Shown here in pieces: positions 1 through 10,824 of a stretch of 64,000 bases of DNA. The position numbers and the translations under genes are program-made. This stretch comes from Camelus bactrianus. Its lineage: Eukaryota > Chordata > Mammalia > Artiodactyla > Camelidae. Location of the stretch: contig NC_133540.1 of NCBI RefSeq assembly GCF_048773025.1, positions 82,711,501 to 82,775,500 of the forward strand, given 5' to 3'. The notes below the pieces were generated by a model. The model saw only the letters and a list, made by a program, of their open reading frames with translations, was not told the DNA's origin and searched no databases. The stretch's first letter is position 1, and every line of letters begins with the position of its first letter.

Positions 1-294
1 CAGCATTATCATATGTTCAATTAAGGAATCGATATTGCTCTTCTTGTAGGAAACAGGTATCACCTCAAAATTCACAGGAGAATCAGGACTGGAGTTGATG
101 AATATGGTAGCTGATGAAGCCAGTACAGTCACATTGTGATTTCTTTGATTCAACTCTTCTAAAATGATCTTAATATTTAACCAATGGCTACCATCTGTTG
201 GCCAAATTAGCACGTTCCCAGTTAGAACAATTTGAGTCAGCATCAAATTAAAAATCAGCAGATGGAAAAACTTCTTAGGCATGGTGATGTCCAT
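1..294 (-). CDS. UGT2A2: UGT2A2 first exon, 5' part (98 codons, cut by window edge)
   Basis: This exon encodes the N-terminus of a microsomal UDP-glucuronosyltransferase, which transfers glucuronic acid from UDP-glucuronate to lipophilic acceptors in the ER lumen. The minus-strand frame from the ATG at 294 begins MDITMPKKFF and is open to base 1. A second in-frame ATG at 282 corresponds to the MPKKF within the longer human N-terminus, so either could be used; an in-frame stop lies upstream of 294. A hydrophobic signal segment (about residues 10-25) is followed by GNVLIWPTDGSHWLN, in which His37 is the expected catalytic base of the family. The sequence closely matches human UGT2A2 as I remember it and differs from UGT2A1 (TDGSHW rather than MEGSHW). 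By family knowledge this exon is an alternative first exon, spliced to exons 2-6 shared with UGT2A1; those lie outside the window. No break is seen. Confidence 0.93.
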   Translation of the reverse strand, partial: MDITMPKKFFHLLIFNLMLTQIVLTGNVLIWPTDGSHWLNIKIILEELNQRNHNVTVLASSATIFINSSPDSPVNFEVIPVSYKKSNIDSLIEHMIML

Positions 295-679
295 TATGGA
301 AACCCTCCTACTGCAGATCTTTTAAAATGAAAAGAAACTTTAGAAGTGTATTTAGGTAGATAATTTTTATTTTATTATAAAATAATATTTAATGTGACAG
401 CTACACTCATTCATAGGTCCATTGGTCTAGAGTTTGAAAGGAAAACAATATAGTTCAAATTCCTAAATGCACTAATATAATTATTTCAGCAAAAGAAATG
501 AAATCTGGCCCTATTTTAAAGAAAAAGTGCAGGCAGGTTATAAGCCTGATATCTGTGTTCTCTGTGATGCTATGACTTACAAAATGTGTATATCCCAAAA
601 TTTTGTTAAATGAAAAATAACAGTTCTTACTGTCAAAGCTGCTTTGTCAAAATTTGTGGTACTTTCCAGTTGGTTGCCT

Positions 680-850
680 TTATTACAAGGCATTTTTACA
701 TACATTGTCTAATTCAGTCCTTTTCACAATCTTGTGTGGTGAAAGTGATTCACTCCATTTCACGGACAGTGAAACTAATGTTGAATTGCACACCCAGAAA
801 CATATTTGACAAGTAGAACAACTGGGACTATAATTCTAACCTTATTCCAC
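680..850 (-). mobile_element. MIR fragment (diverged)
   Basis: Reverse MIR pattern: a CATTGTCTAATTCAGTCC-type start, CATTTCACGGACAGTGAAAC, then loosely matching 3' bases. Confidence 0.5.
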
Positions 851-1234
851 TCACGGCCAGCTTTTTACAATGCTATGCCTCATCTTTGTAGGTTTTAGGA
901 ACTTTGGCTATGCACAATGACCAGCATTATTATCTTTCCCCATGGCTCATATTTATGAAAAAAAATTTTTAAAGTGTCACTTGGAAGAGTTTGCTCAAAT
1001 ACTTCAGGATGTTTTAGATTAATTGGGGTATAGCGTAAATTACTACATATTTGATAGAGAGCCCTTTCCTTCTGTGATAAAGCAGATCGATCATTGTCTC
1101 CTTGTTACAGGGAAATTTTCAGTTTCTTTCCCTATGACACCTTTATATACAAATCAAGGAAGTAGGGACCAGCACCCCGGGGAACCACATGATTTTTCAC
1201 TCAGAGTTATTTAATAGCTTAAATTAGGTGGACA

Positions 1235-1440
1235 CCAGAGTTCAAAAGAGCCAGATTCAAAAACTGTCCTTTTACAAGCTTCATGATGGTGAATTATCTA
1301 TATCTTCTTAGCCTTAGTTTTCTCATGTATAAATGAGAACTAGTGCTAATTTGTTACCTTACCTTGGGGATTAGCAATAATATCTGCAAAGCTGCTTTGC
1401 AAACTGCTTAGCTCAGATCAAGAGTTTAGTAATGTTAGCA
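1235..1440 (+). mobile_element. MIR fragment
   Basis: CCTTAGTTTTCTCATGTATA, TGAGAACTAGTGC and CAAAGCTGCTTTGCAAACTG follow the MIR core and 3' part. Confidence 0.6.
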
Positions 1441-3041
1441 GTTAAATTACTTTGCCTCAAGTTTGATCAGTAAATCAGCAGGCTAGCTACAGAATGAGTA
1501 GCTAGACATAGATATAATGGTATCTATTAGTTGAAGTTCTTAGTGAAGGTCAGTCCAAACGAGGGCAACTGTATAATGATGATATTTTAACAGTTAAAAT
1601 TATTAGAGGCTGCCATTAAAAAGAGAAAATAAGAACAAATAAAGAGATTAAAAGGATAGAAGCCAGGAACTGAGAATGGAAATTAAGTAGCAGTTTTTCT
1701 CTTCTTACTCTGTTGCTCTTGAATTGTGCAATTTCAGGCCCTTGAGTAACAAAAGAACCCGGAAGGCAGAGAAAGGGAAAGAGGGGAGAGAGAAGTGATG
1801 CTTTTAGAATGATTGTATTTGTATCCTTCCAAGAGCTAGGCTCAATTTGGTACAGAGGCAGTACCTTTAAAATTAATTAGGTTTTGAAACAAAGCAGTAA
1901 ACGGACAGTAGGAATCATCTTGACGGCCATTAAAACAGGCCTAGTGAAGAAATATCTTCGTAAAGAAAACTGTTGTCATCATGACCTCCTTATTAAAAGG
2001 TGACAAAACACAACATAAAAGGGATAACCAAAGTTTATCTATAAAATACTGGGATCTGTCTAATTATTGAAGTCCTTTTAAAAATAATATAATGATTTAA
2101 AAGAAATTACCCACTAGCAATATCTATGTTAGCACTTAAAACTTGTCAATATATATTCCAGAATCAAATGCATGTAGGCAGCCCTAAATTACCCTGAATT
2201 AAAAAAAAAAAATCATTCAAGAGTTCAAGGAATCAACTTTCCACTGTTAAGTGATCTCTTCAGGAAAACAACATAATTATCTAATTTAGTAAAGAACAAT
2301 AGGAGATAATAGAACTAATGAATAGCTGATGTACATGTCTTTTTGTTTTCAAATTATTCTTGGATGTTAAGGTGTTTAATCCCATTGACATCAGTGTAGA
2401 TGTCCTTTAGATTTATTCTTTGGTTTCCTGAAATGTTTCATAATTGCAAATTCAAAAATTATAAAGAGATAGAAAATAAATATTTGGAGACATATGTAGG
2501 TATAAACTTAGATTTAAATTTCTATCAGTGAAAAAATAATAGCTCCTGCCAAATAAGCCCAATTTCAGGACAAAATGAAGTTCACTAATTTAAAAGGATC
2601 ACATATTTGTTTGCTTTATGAATTCACTAACAGCTATTTTGAATAAGTTTTGTGTAACAGAATTCTGATATTGTTTTCATTCTGGAGACAGTACAAGTCC
2701 AGCTTATCCAACTCCATCATTTTGTATGTGAGAAAAAAAGATCAAGAGAGGTTTAAATAATCTGAAAGTCACAATACTAGTAATTCATAAGTATTCTTTC
2801 TTCTATATTCCACTTTTTAAATCGAATACTTGAGATACATTTTATAGTAGTAAAAATTAGAAAACATGACATTTCCTATTGTGAACATTTGATAATGGCA
2901 TCTTAAACATAACCAAAGAGGTCAGAAAATAATTTTAAAAACGCATGCCTGTGAAACATCAATATATAAGTACCATGAGTGAAAAATAGATCAGCCATAG
3001 AAAATGTGCACGAATTTGAATATTGTTCTTGTATTTTGAAT

Positions 3042-3581
3042 TGTGAGGGAGGGACAAAACTTTCCCTCTAACTTTTCTAGGTTTTTCCAACTTGTCTAAG
3101 AATTAAACTGACATGAGACAGACGAACAGGAGAAAAACTAAATTTAATGATGTACGGGGTTCCATAAGACTATGAGGCCCAAGGACAGGTTGGGCAGTTG
3201 AGGCTTATATGCCATCTGAGAGAAGGAGAAGTGAGTAGGGTTGGGGACTTCGAAGGGGAGGAAGGCAATTCGCACAGAGGTGGAGAAACAGTATTTGGTA
3301 AACAAGTGTTTTCGGTGCCACACAGAGACAATGGGACCAGGAGTGGACGTTGGCCTCCAGGCCCTGTTGAGTTTCCATTGACAGTAGCCCATGTTCTTTG
3401 TAGGTATCTGTGGTGAGAGGGCTCTTCCTGGACCAGGGCTTTTATCTAAAATATTTTAGGCAGTTAAGGGAGGGGTAAAAAGAAAGACTTCCAGAACCTT
3501 TTGATTCTAAAAAAACAATCAGCCCCAAATAATCCTCAAGCCAAAGACACAGTTTGAGGTGGCAAGTTTTGTCCCCCTACA
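3042..3581 (-). mobile_element. Solo LTR, class I (ERV1-like) fossil
   Basis: The 540-bp element has TG and CA ends with matching inverted termini (TGTGAGGGAGGGACAAAACTT at one end, AAGTTTTGTCCCCCTACA at the other). It is flanked by a 4-bp GAAT duplication (3038-3041 and 3582-3585), as in class I retroviruses. The sense strand appears to be minus, since its 3' part resembles MER4/MER67-group LTR ends. No internal viral sequence is present, and the age is moderate to old. It lies in the UGT2A1 intron. Confidence 0.78.
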
Positions 3582-3839
3582 GAATCAAGTGATCCTTTCT
3601 GTTCTCTGTTTATTTTAAAAGAGAGGGCTCCAAATAGTAATAAAATGGATATAAAGTTCTCAGAATAAAATTTAATAAATTTTTGTATTTAACGCCTGCT
3701 AGAGAATGTTTAGTCATCTGTATAAAATTAAATTAGTATTAAAGTTTCTTAAAATACGCATAATGCTATTAGTTTAAATTGAAAAATCCTCAAAACAATA
3801 TTTTTGTACAGGAGTTTTTCTTATTATAGTTTTCCTCTG

Positions 3840-4815
3840 AAGACACGTCCTGCCTTGAAGGTTTACTCTTCCCGTGCGCTCCGTGAATAATGCGCTGAAC
3901 GGCTGGGACGGAATTGTGCTGATTCATTTCTTATTGTCTCTCAGGTCTGGACGTGGTTCCAGTGGCGCAAAAGCCTGGAAATCAATCTTCATATTGTTTT
4001 AGGAACCTGAGTAATCAAGTCGTTAGTAACCTTATAGTTTTAGCCTTACATTAATGCTTACATTTCATTTGAGTTCTTTGATTGGCATTTATTTAATTCC
4101 TTTGAAATTTTAAATTTAGGTGCGCTCTCTTCTTTTTCTCTTTGTTTTACTCTATATAAACTGAGTATCTTCCAAAGCTTTCTTTTTCGCCCCAGGACTG
4201 CCATCAAATGCTTCACCATTTCCTTAATTGTAACCTCAGGCAAGTTACTAGCCTCCTGATTACAAAGTGGGGAAGAATGACGATGTGTATTTCCTGTAGT
4301 TGTGAGGACAGTGTGAAACAATGCATGTAAATTCTTCCCAACGGCATTTGTGCTCAATGAATGTTAGCTATACATGCTATTGTGGGGAGAGAATCTGACT
4401 TTAAAAATGACCAGTTTAAACAGATTTCATCACCTAGTTCCACCTCCTCTCTTCCACCCCTCACACAATGGCTCCCCGGGGGCACCTGAGCTTTGGTGCG
4501 GATGTGCCGAAACAGGGGCAAGTCCCTCCACGAGCGTCAGTCATGCTCAGTCTCCGGACATATCACAAGCGATCTATTACTAACAATGTATTCAGTACCA
4601 AAGTTTACAAGTGATTTAAGAAATAGACAAATATAAAATTCAAGCTTATATGCATAAAGATTGAGCTTCATTCCCTTCCACTGAGAGGGAACAAAGAACC
4701 AGTGAAAGCTCTCCCTGGATATTGTGCAGGTCACCCTGCAAATTCCGTCTCGGATGTCATGCCCATGGCTGTTGTCCGGCTCACGGGTAATTGTGGAAAA
4801 GGGAATGCTACCGGT
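3840..4815. promoter_or_regulatory. CpG-enriched segment in the UGT2A1 intron, upstream of UGT2A2
   Basis: By hand count about 26 CpG occur in roughly 975 bases (about ten of them in 3845-4021), against about 15 in bases 1-3000. An old MIR copy lies inside, so the segment is not a young CpG-rich insertion. Retained CpG in old sequence suggests low germline methylation, as at enhancers or promoters. No ORF or known promoter motif was recognised, and function is inferred only. Confidence 0.35.
4225..4380 (+). mobile_element. MIR fragment
   Basis: AACCTCAGGCAAGTTACTAG, GTTGTGAGGACAGTGTG and CTCAATGAATGTTAGCTAT follow the MIR consensus in sense. Confidence 0.75.
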
Positions 4816-4845
4816 GGTGATTTGGAAAATCCTAACCAACCAAGA

Positions 4846-4922
4846 TTAACTTAAATTAAAAAATAGAAACAGAAAGGAAGGAATGAGAGAGGGAAGCAAA
4901 GAAAAAGCTAGGAAGAGAAGAG

Positions 4923-4961
<39 letters not shown>

Positions 4962-4975
4962 AAGAAAGAAAGGAA
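4846..4975 (+). repeat. Purine-rich tract with (A)n and GAAA repeats
   Basis: A GGAAGG/GAGA-rich start leads into about 38 A residues (4921-4959) and GAAA units. It could be the tail of a decayed retroelement, but no body is recognised. Confidence 0.85.
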
Positions 4976-5010
4976 AAGAAAGATCCAAACAAAAATGTAT
5001 TGCCCTTCAA

Positions 5011-7248
5011 AGGAAAGACTCCAATACATTTTTTATCTTCTTTCAAATGAACAGTGAAAATCAAGCACTAATGGAGAGATAGATATACACTCAAATTTGT
5101 TTCATTTCTAACACGTTATTTTACATTAATTACTTGTGCTCAGCGAGTACCTAGTTCATGTAAAGAGCTGAATATTATGGTCATTTTTTTTTTCTTTTTT
5201 GGAGGTCTGCTGTTTTTCCTACTGAATTTAACATATTTTCAAGATATGTTGTTATAGATGGCATTAGTTTTTAGAAATTAATTTATTAATTTAGAAGTTG
5301 TTCACCTAATTATTTGTATATAATAATACATTAGATATTTACATAAATCTAATATATAAAGCTTACTCACAACAAAACCCATTTGTTTTTATAATGGCCA
5401 CAGGATAAAACTGTCTGGTAGCAATAGATAATATTTATGGTTTATAAATATTTTTATTGGCATTAAAATGCTACATCATTATTTTCTTAAATGTTTCCTC
5501 AATTTTGATGGTATTTTTGTTAATATAAACATAAAAATTGAATTTGCCTGGTTCAAATTTAAACAAATATTATTTGAATTCTGCAGAAGCCTTTTCTTAT
5601 TTTCAGTTGAAGTGAGGCTCTTAGGACCAGAAAGCTATGCTCAGGCAAATCGCCCCAGGCAACAGTCACCTGGAGTCTTACGCCTTAAGGAAGAGCAAAC
5701 TACCTAGTGATAACATGGCCCAATTAAACACCATTTGGCAAATTAAAATAGGTGAGAAATAGAACAGCAGATTTCAAAAACTAAGTACATTGAAAGGAAG
5801 AAGAAAAGTACCAAAGAAAGTTTAAACTAAAAATATTCTGAATAACTAATGGATTCACATCTGAAATTTTAAAAGGAGAGAAAAACTGGTCTACATACTA
5901 GTTTTCTCTTCACAAGTTCATTGCAAGGATTAAGAGATATATTATATGTGAAGCACTTATGGTGTCCAGTGCAAAAGAGATCAACAAATATTACCTGCTA
6001 TTACTTAATGATATTCGTGAGTTCAAACCAAATACCCATGACCTGAAATAAAAGAAGTAATTTCCACATCATAATATCCAATTCCTAGAAATTAGCAGAG
6101 ATTAAGGACTCACTCTGTGGTTCTTATAGCATTCCTTGAAGAAAAATAATCTCCCAGAAAATTGTCCTCTATTTATTTACTCAGGTGTGACAATTTGAGA
6201 CCTGAGGCGATATTGATTTGTTGCAATGACTTTGATTAGAGCGTTCAAGCTAAAGTGAAATGTAAATTCAAATTACAAGTTGGAAATAAGTTCTTTTTAC
6301 AAGTCAGGTCCATTCATCACCCTCATTTATCATTTCATTTGTGCAAAGTCTTGCACAAAAATAAATTACTCTGAGTTGTCAGTATTTCTACTTCTTACCT
6401 GATCTTTTGAATATGTGTGCTCATATCCCTGGGCATCAATAATATTGTGTTTTAGTAAAACAAACTTAAATAGTCATTCTAAGTCAGAAGATTGTAATTT
6501 GATTAGAAACGTGATATTATCAAAATCAGAGTGTAAGAATGTTTTTAGAAATCTTCATTACATTCCCATGAACAAATTGTTAGGAAAGATTATTCTCATG
6601 TGTTAAGACTAGGAAAATAGTGTGGTTTTATTACCAGCATTAACTTACAAGTAAAATAGAATGAAATGTGATTCTGAGACTGCCAGCATGGGGAAGGTTT
6701 ACCTAAGGGTAATTTCACCAATTTAATAAAGAGCATTGTAATCCTGACAATTATTATTCCAAGGTTGAGAACAAGTAGTTGATAAAAATATAAGTGATGA
6801 GATAAAAATGTGGACATATATTGTGACCAAGGAAGTCTCCATACACATTCCTCTAGTTTATTAACTTGGATGCTGCGTGTATTCAGATGTCACTTAGTTA
6901 ACAACGTGCATGAGGAGACTAAAGAGTTTTTGAAGATCTTGACAGCTTCATTGCTTCATAAAGTTGCCATTTCTTTATCTTCTTTATTTTTAAGGTCCAG
7001 CTTTAGTCCTCCAATGTTGACTGTTCACTTTTATCTTCATAGGGTAGTTTATAATCATCATAGTAGCTATGCATATTCTCTCTTAATGTCAGAACAGCTG
7101 GGCCTTTGTTTACATTCCAGGCGATAAATATCTATTTTTGAATTAGGGGGAAACTATTGAACATATCCAGAGGAGATGATGCACCAACTGTAACTTACAT
7201 CCCTCTTAACACTCCTCTTTAATAAATCCACTCATACGTGTCAATTGA
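5011..7248. other. UGT2A1 intron, mostly unassigned
   Basis: Apart from the MIR piece near 5.9 kb I recognise nothing. Short open frames (for example at 5468, 6415 and 6810) show no coding pattern. Confidence 0.6.
5905..6010 (+). mobile_element. MIR 3' fragment (diverged)
   Basis: GCAAGGATTAAGAGATATAT, GTGAAGCACTTATGGTGTCC and AACAAATATTACCTGCTATT resemble the MIR end. Confidence 0.5.
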
Positions 7249-8182
7249 TTTGTAACAAAGGAGCCAAGTAGAAAGTAGAAAAAAGACAGTCTCTTCAATA
7301 AATGGTGTTGGGAAAACTGGACACCCACATGGGAAAGAAGGAAACTGAACCACTATCTTATACTTTATAGAAAAATTAACTCAGATTGGATTAAAGACTT
7401 TTATTCTCACTGAAGTGAAACTACAAAACTCCTAGAAGAAAATACAGGCAGTAAGTTCCTTGACACAGATCTTGGCAGTGATTTTTTGGATTTGACACCC
7501 AAAAGCAAAGGCAACAAAAGCAAAAATAAACAAGTGGGACTACATCAAATTAAAAAGCCTCTGCACAACAAAGGAAACCATCAACAAAATAAAAAGACAG
7601 CCTACCAAAAGGGAAAAAAGTATTTACAAATCATATATCTGATAAGGGGCTAATATCCAAAATATATATAAAAATTTATCCAACCTAGTAGAAAAAAAAA
7701 AAAAAGGCTAAAAATGGGCAGAGGATCTGAATTGACATTTTTCCAAAGAAAACATACAAATGGCCAACAGATACATGAAAAGATGCTCAACAACACTAAC
7801 CATCAAGGAAATGCAAATCAAAAACACAATATCAACTCACACAAGTTAGGATGGCTGTTATAAAAAAAACTAAAAGATAAATGTTGGTGAGGCTATGGAG
7901 AAAAGGGAATCCTCACACACTGTTGTTGGGAATATAAATTGGTACAGCCACTAAGGAAAACAATATGGAGGCTACTGAAAAAATAAAAAATAGAACTACC
8001 ATATGATCCAGAAATTCCAATTCTGAATATTTATCCAAAGAAAATGAAAACCAACTTGGAAAGATATCTATACCCCCATGTTCATTGCAGCATTATTTAC
8101 AATAGTCACATACGGTAGTACATTTTCTTTATTTATCCAACGATGGACGCTTAGATTGTTTCCATGGCTTGTGCGTGCGCAC

Positions 8183-8231
<49 letters not shown>

Positions 8232-8760
8232 GAAATATTATTTAATGATAACAAAGGAGGAAATCCTATCATTTGGAACAACATGGTTGGAGCTTGAGGA
8301 CATGCCAAGTAAAATAAGTCAGACAGAAAGACAAATACTATACGATATCACTTATAAGTGGAACCTTAAAACAAAACAAAACAAAACCTTAACTCGTATA
8401 TACAAAGAACAGACTGATGGTTGCCAGAGGTGAGGGGTAGAGAATCCGTGAAATGTGTGAAGGTGGTCAAAACGTGCAAACTTGCAGTTATTAAATAAAT
8501 AAGTCCTGGGGATCTAATGTACAGCATGGTGACTGTAGTTACTGATAAACTGTATTGCATTTTTGAAGGTTGCTAAAAGGGCAGAGCTTTAAATTCTTAT
8601 TAAAGAAAAGTAAATTGGAACTATGTGTGGTGACAGATGCTACCCAGACTTATTGTGGTCATCATGTAGCAGTATATACAAATACCAAGTCATTGTATTG
8701 TACACCCAAAACTAATCAATGTTATTTGTCAGTTATATCACAAAAATAAACCATTTTAAT
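7249..8760 (+). mobile_element. L1 fragment: ORF2 3' part and 3' UTR
   Basis: Sense landmarks run in order: AATAAATGGTGTTGGGAAAA, AAAAGCCTCTGCACAAC, GGCCAACAGATACATGAAAA, TTGCAGCATTATTTACAATA, TCTAATGTACAGCATGGTGA and TGTACACCCAAAACTAATC. A (CA)n run near 8189 sits where ORF2 normally has a short variable stretch. ORF2 is broken in many places. It lies in the UGT2A1 intron. Confidence 0.9.
8187..8229 (+). repeat. (CA)n microsatellite inside L1
   Basis: About 20 uninterrupted AC/CA units within the L1 fragment. The apparent poly-Thr-His frame over it is not a gene. Confidence 0.95.
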
Positions 8761-8839
8761 CTCTTCCTCATCCCCCCTTTAACACTCCTCACCAGTTATC
8801 AGCTTTTATTAATTTTATCTGATAAACTCTAATTGAATG

Positions 8840-9010
8840 GTTATTAGCTCCTAGACACTGTCTTAAAATCCTTTTATATGTTAACTAATTTAGTTCTTTC
8901 AGTAGTCCTATTAGAGATGGGATAAATAAATGCAGGTGCAAAGAAACTTAATTACACCTCCATGGTCACACACTCATAACTGGGAACCAGTTATCAACAG
9001 CCCGCTCTCC
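8840..9010 (-). mobile_element. MIR-like fragment
   Basis: TTTTATATGTTAACTAATTT, TAGAGATGGGATAAA and CATGGTCACACACTCATAAC follow a reversed MIR. Confidence 0.55.
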
Positions 9011-9149
9011 TAGTTGTTACTTTGTGGTCTCATCTCATTATTTTTCTCTGTTTATAAGCTACTTCACTAGTATGTGCTCCTATCACATCTTTCCAGGTGT
9101 GATACAGTAGCCTACAGTCTAACAACCCTCCACTCTAGGTCCACATCTG

Positions 9150-9720
9150 TCCAGGTATTTTAAATAAAAGGTGATCCAGTCATAATACATCCCTTTCAAC
9201 ATTCCCCAGTTCCTTATTAGATAAAAACCAAGATGCTTAGCATGACATGCAAGAGACTTTGTGAATACTTATTGAATAAATTCATTCTTGCAATTTTGAC
9301 ATCTCTAGCATTCTTTCCCGTGCCTCCCGACTTTATACTTTGACCTTCCTAAATACTGAGACTGCTATTTTAAGACTCCACAACATGGAACATACTGTTT
9401 TCCTCCCCACACTTAGTTTGTAGGAAAATTCATATTCACTGTTTAAAAATTTCCTTGTGTATCACCTTAACTCTTTTAAGTTTTTCGGAATACCACTCTC
9501 TCATCTCACGTGCCTGTTTCCTTTATACTACCTCTGTTCTTTATACATATTTCCATTACCCACATTAGTCATACTGTAAATATTCCTTTTCATGTCTGAC
9601 TTCTCTGCTTGACTGCAAATTTCTTGAAGCCAGGAGCTTTATCTTAGTCTTTGTTGTAACTTCCCTGTTGAAGGGAGTGCCTAGTAAATAGTAGGACATC
9701 TATGTGCAATAATCATATCC
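9150..9720 (+). mobile_element. L2 fragment with 3' end
   Basis: ATAAAAACCAAGATGCTTAG, CTTGACTGCAAATTTCTTGA and AGTGCCTAGTAAATAGTAGG match the L2 3' portion in sense. Confidence 0.7.
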
Positions 9721-10106
9721 ATAAACATATATGGCTTTAAACACACACAGATGTCTATAATAATAGGCTTGCAGAAAGCTGAATCTCTTCCAGCTTTCCC
9801 CACAGCCCACGCACTGAAGTTTCCAGGCAATTTCTATTTTCAATGTAATATCTAAATGGGAATTTAGTCCTATTTTTAAGTTTAGGTATTTGTCACCATA
9901 TGTTTGTTATCCATAAAAGAATTTAGGTGGTATCTTCAAGTCCATAAAATTAGAAAACAACACACTGTATTTCCAAAGGATAGTGTCTTTTATCATCTTT
10001 CCTGCTATCAAATGATATTAATCAACATGTAGGATTGAAGAATAATAGCCATAGGGAAGTAAAGAAGTGTTTGTTCAAATTCAAATAATAAAAAAATGTA
10101 ACATAC

Positions 10107-10824
10107 CCAAAGCTTTACTGTAGTAGGAATCCCATGATTTCCAAAGAGTATTAAACATGTAGTCCTGTAGATGGTAGGAAATGAAATTTCTTATTCTGTC
10201 ACTGAAAGACATCTGGTCAGTGAGTTCTGATAAAATAGCAGGAACATAGGAAGGTGGGTATGGTACCTTCCCACAGTGTTTTTCCACTGTTGAGGCTGGA
10301 GAAAACCTCAAAGAGTATATGAATGGAATTCCCAGTTTTAAAGCTATTATATCACCACAAGGAAATACTGGATCTGATACCAAGACCTCAAATTTGCTCT
10401 TCTTCATCTTTTCCATTAGCTTTTGGTTTTTGAGAACACCGTCACAGATTTCTCTAGACACCATGTGGAAGTCTTTGATGACTGTGGCCATCTTCTGATA
10501 GAATCTCCAGATGGTTAACGGAGATGGTCTATTTTCCATCCATGTCAAAACAAAGTCCTTGATCACTCCTTCTATTCTTTCTTTGCCAAAGGGCACATTA
10601 TATATTTCAAATATCAGAGATGGGTGAGAGGTCGGTGTGATGAAAAGTGCACCAGAAGCAACTAGGACAGTCACATTATGCTCTTTCCTAATCAGCTCAT
10701 CTATAATTATCTTAACATTTAGCCAATGACTACCTTCCATTGGCCAAATCAGGACATTCCCACCAAGAGTGGTTCCTAGAAGACTTATCTGAAGAGACAA
10801 CAGTAGAATGTTCTTGTTCAACAT
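10107..10824 (-). CDS. UGT2A1: UGT2A1 first exon, complete (239 codons plus 1 base)
   Basis: This exon encodes the acceptor-binding N-terminal half of UGT2A1, a UDP-glucuronosyltransferase best known from olfactory epithelium. The frame starts at the ATG at 10824 (MLNKNILLLS) and runs 239 codons to a donor with GTATGT at 10106-10101, splitting a glycine codon in phase 1, as expected for UGT2 exon 1. Residues 1-22 look like a signal peptide. EGSHWLN supplies the expected catalytic His33, and VSDPVFPCGD supplies the conserved partner Asp151. FSPASTVEKHCGKVPYPPSY is typical of UGT2A. Identity to human UGT2A1 is very high as I recall it. It lies upstream of the UGT2A2 exon on the same strand, the known gene order, so the 9.8 kb between them is intron of UGT2A1 and contains the UGT2A2 promoter. 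The frame is open past the splice site, but those codons are intronic. Confidence 0.95.

Noticed and set aside
3144-3416. Overlapping 82- and 72-codon frames on opposite strands
   Set aside because: Both lie inside the solo LTR at 3042-3581 and have no independent support.
8164-8433. Plus-strand frame with a poly-Thr-His run
   Set aside because: It reads the (CA)n tract and L1 3' UTR; not a gene.
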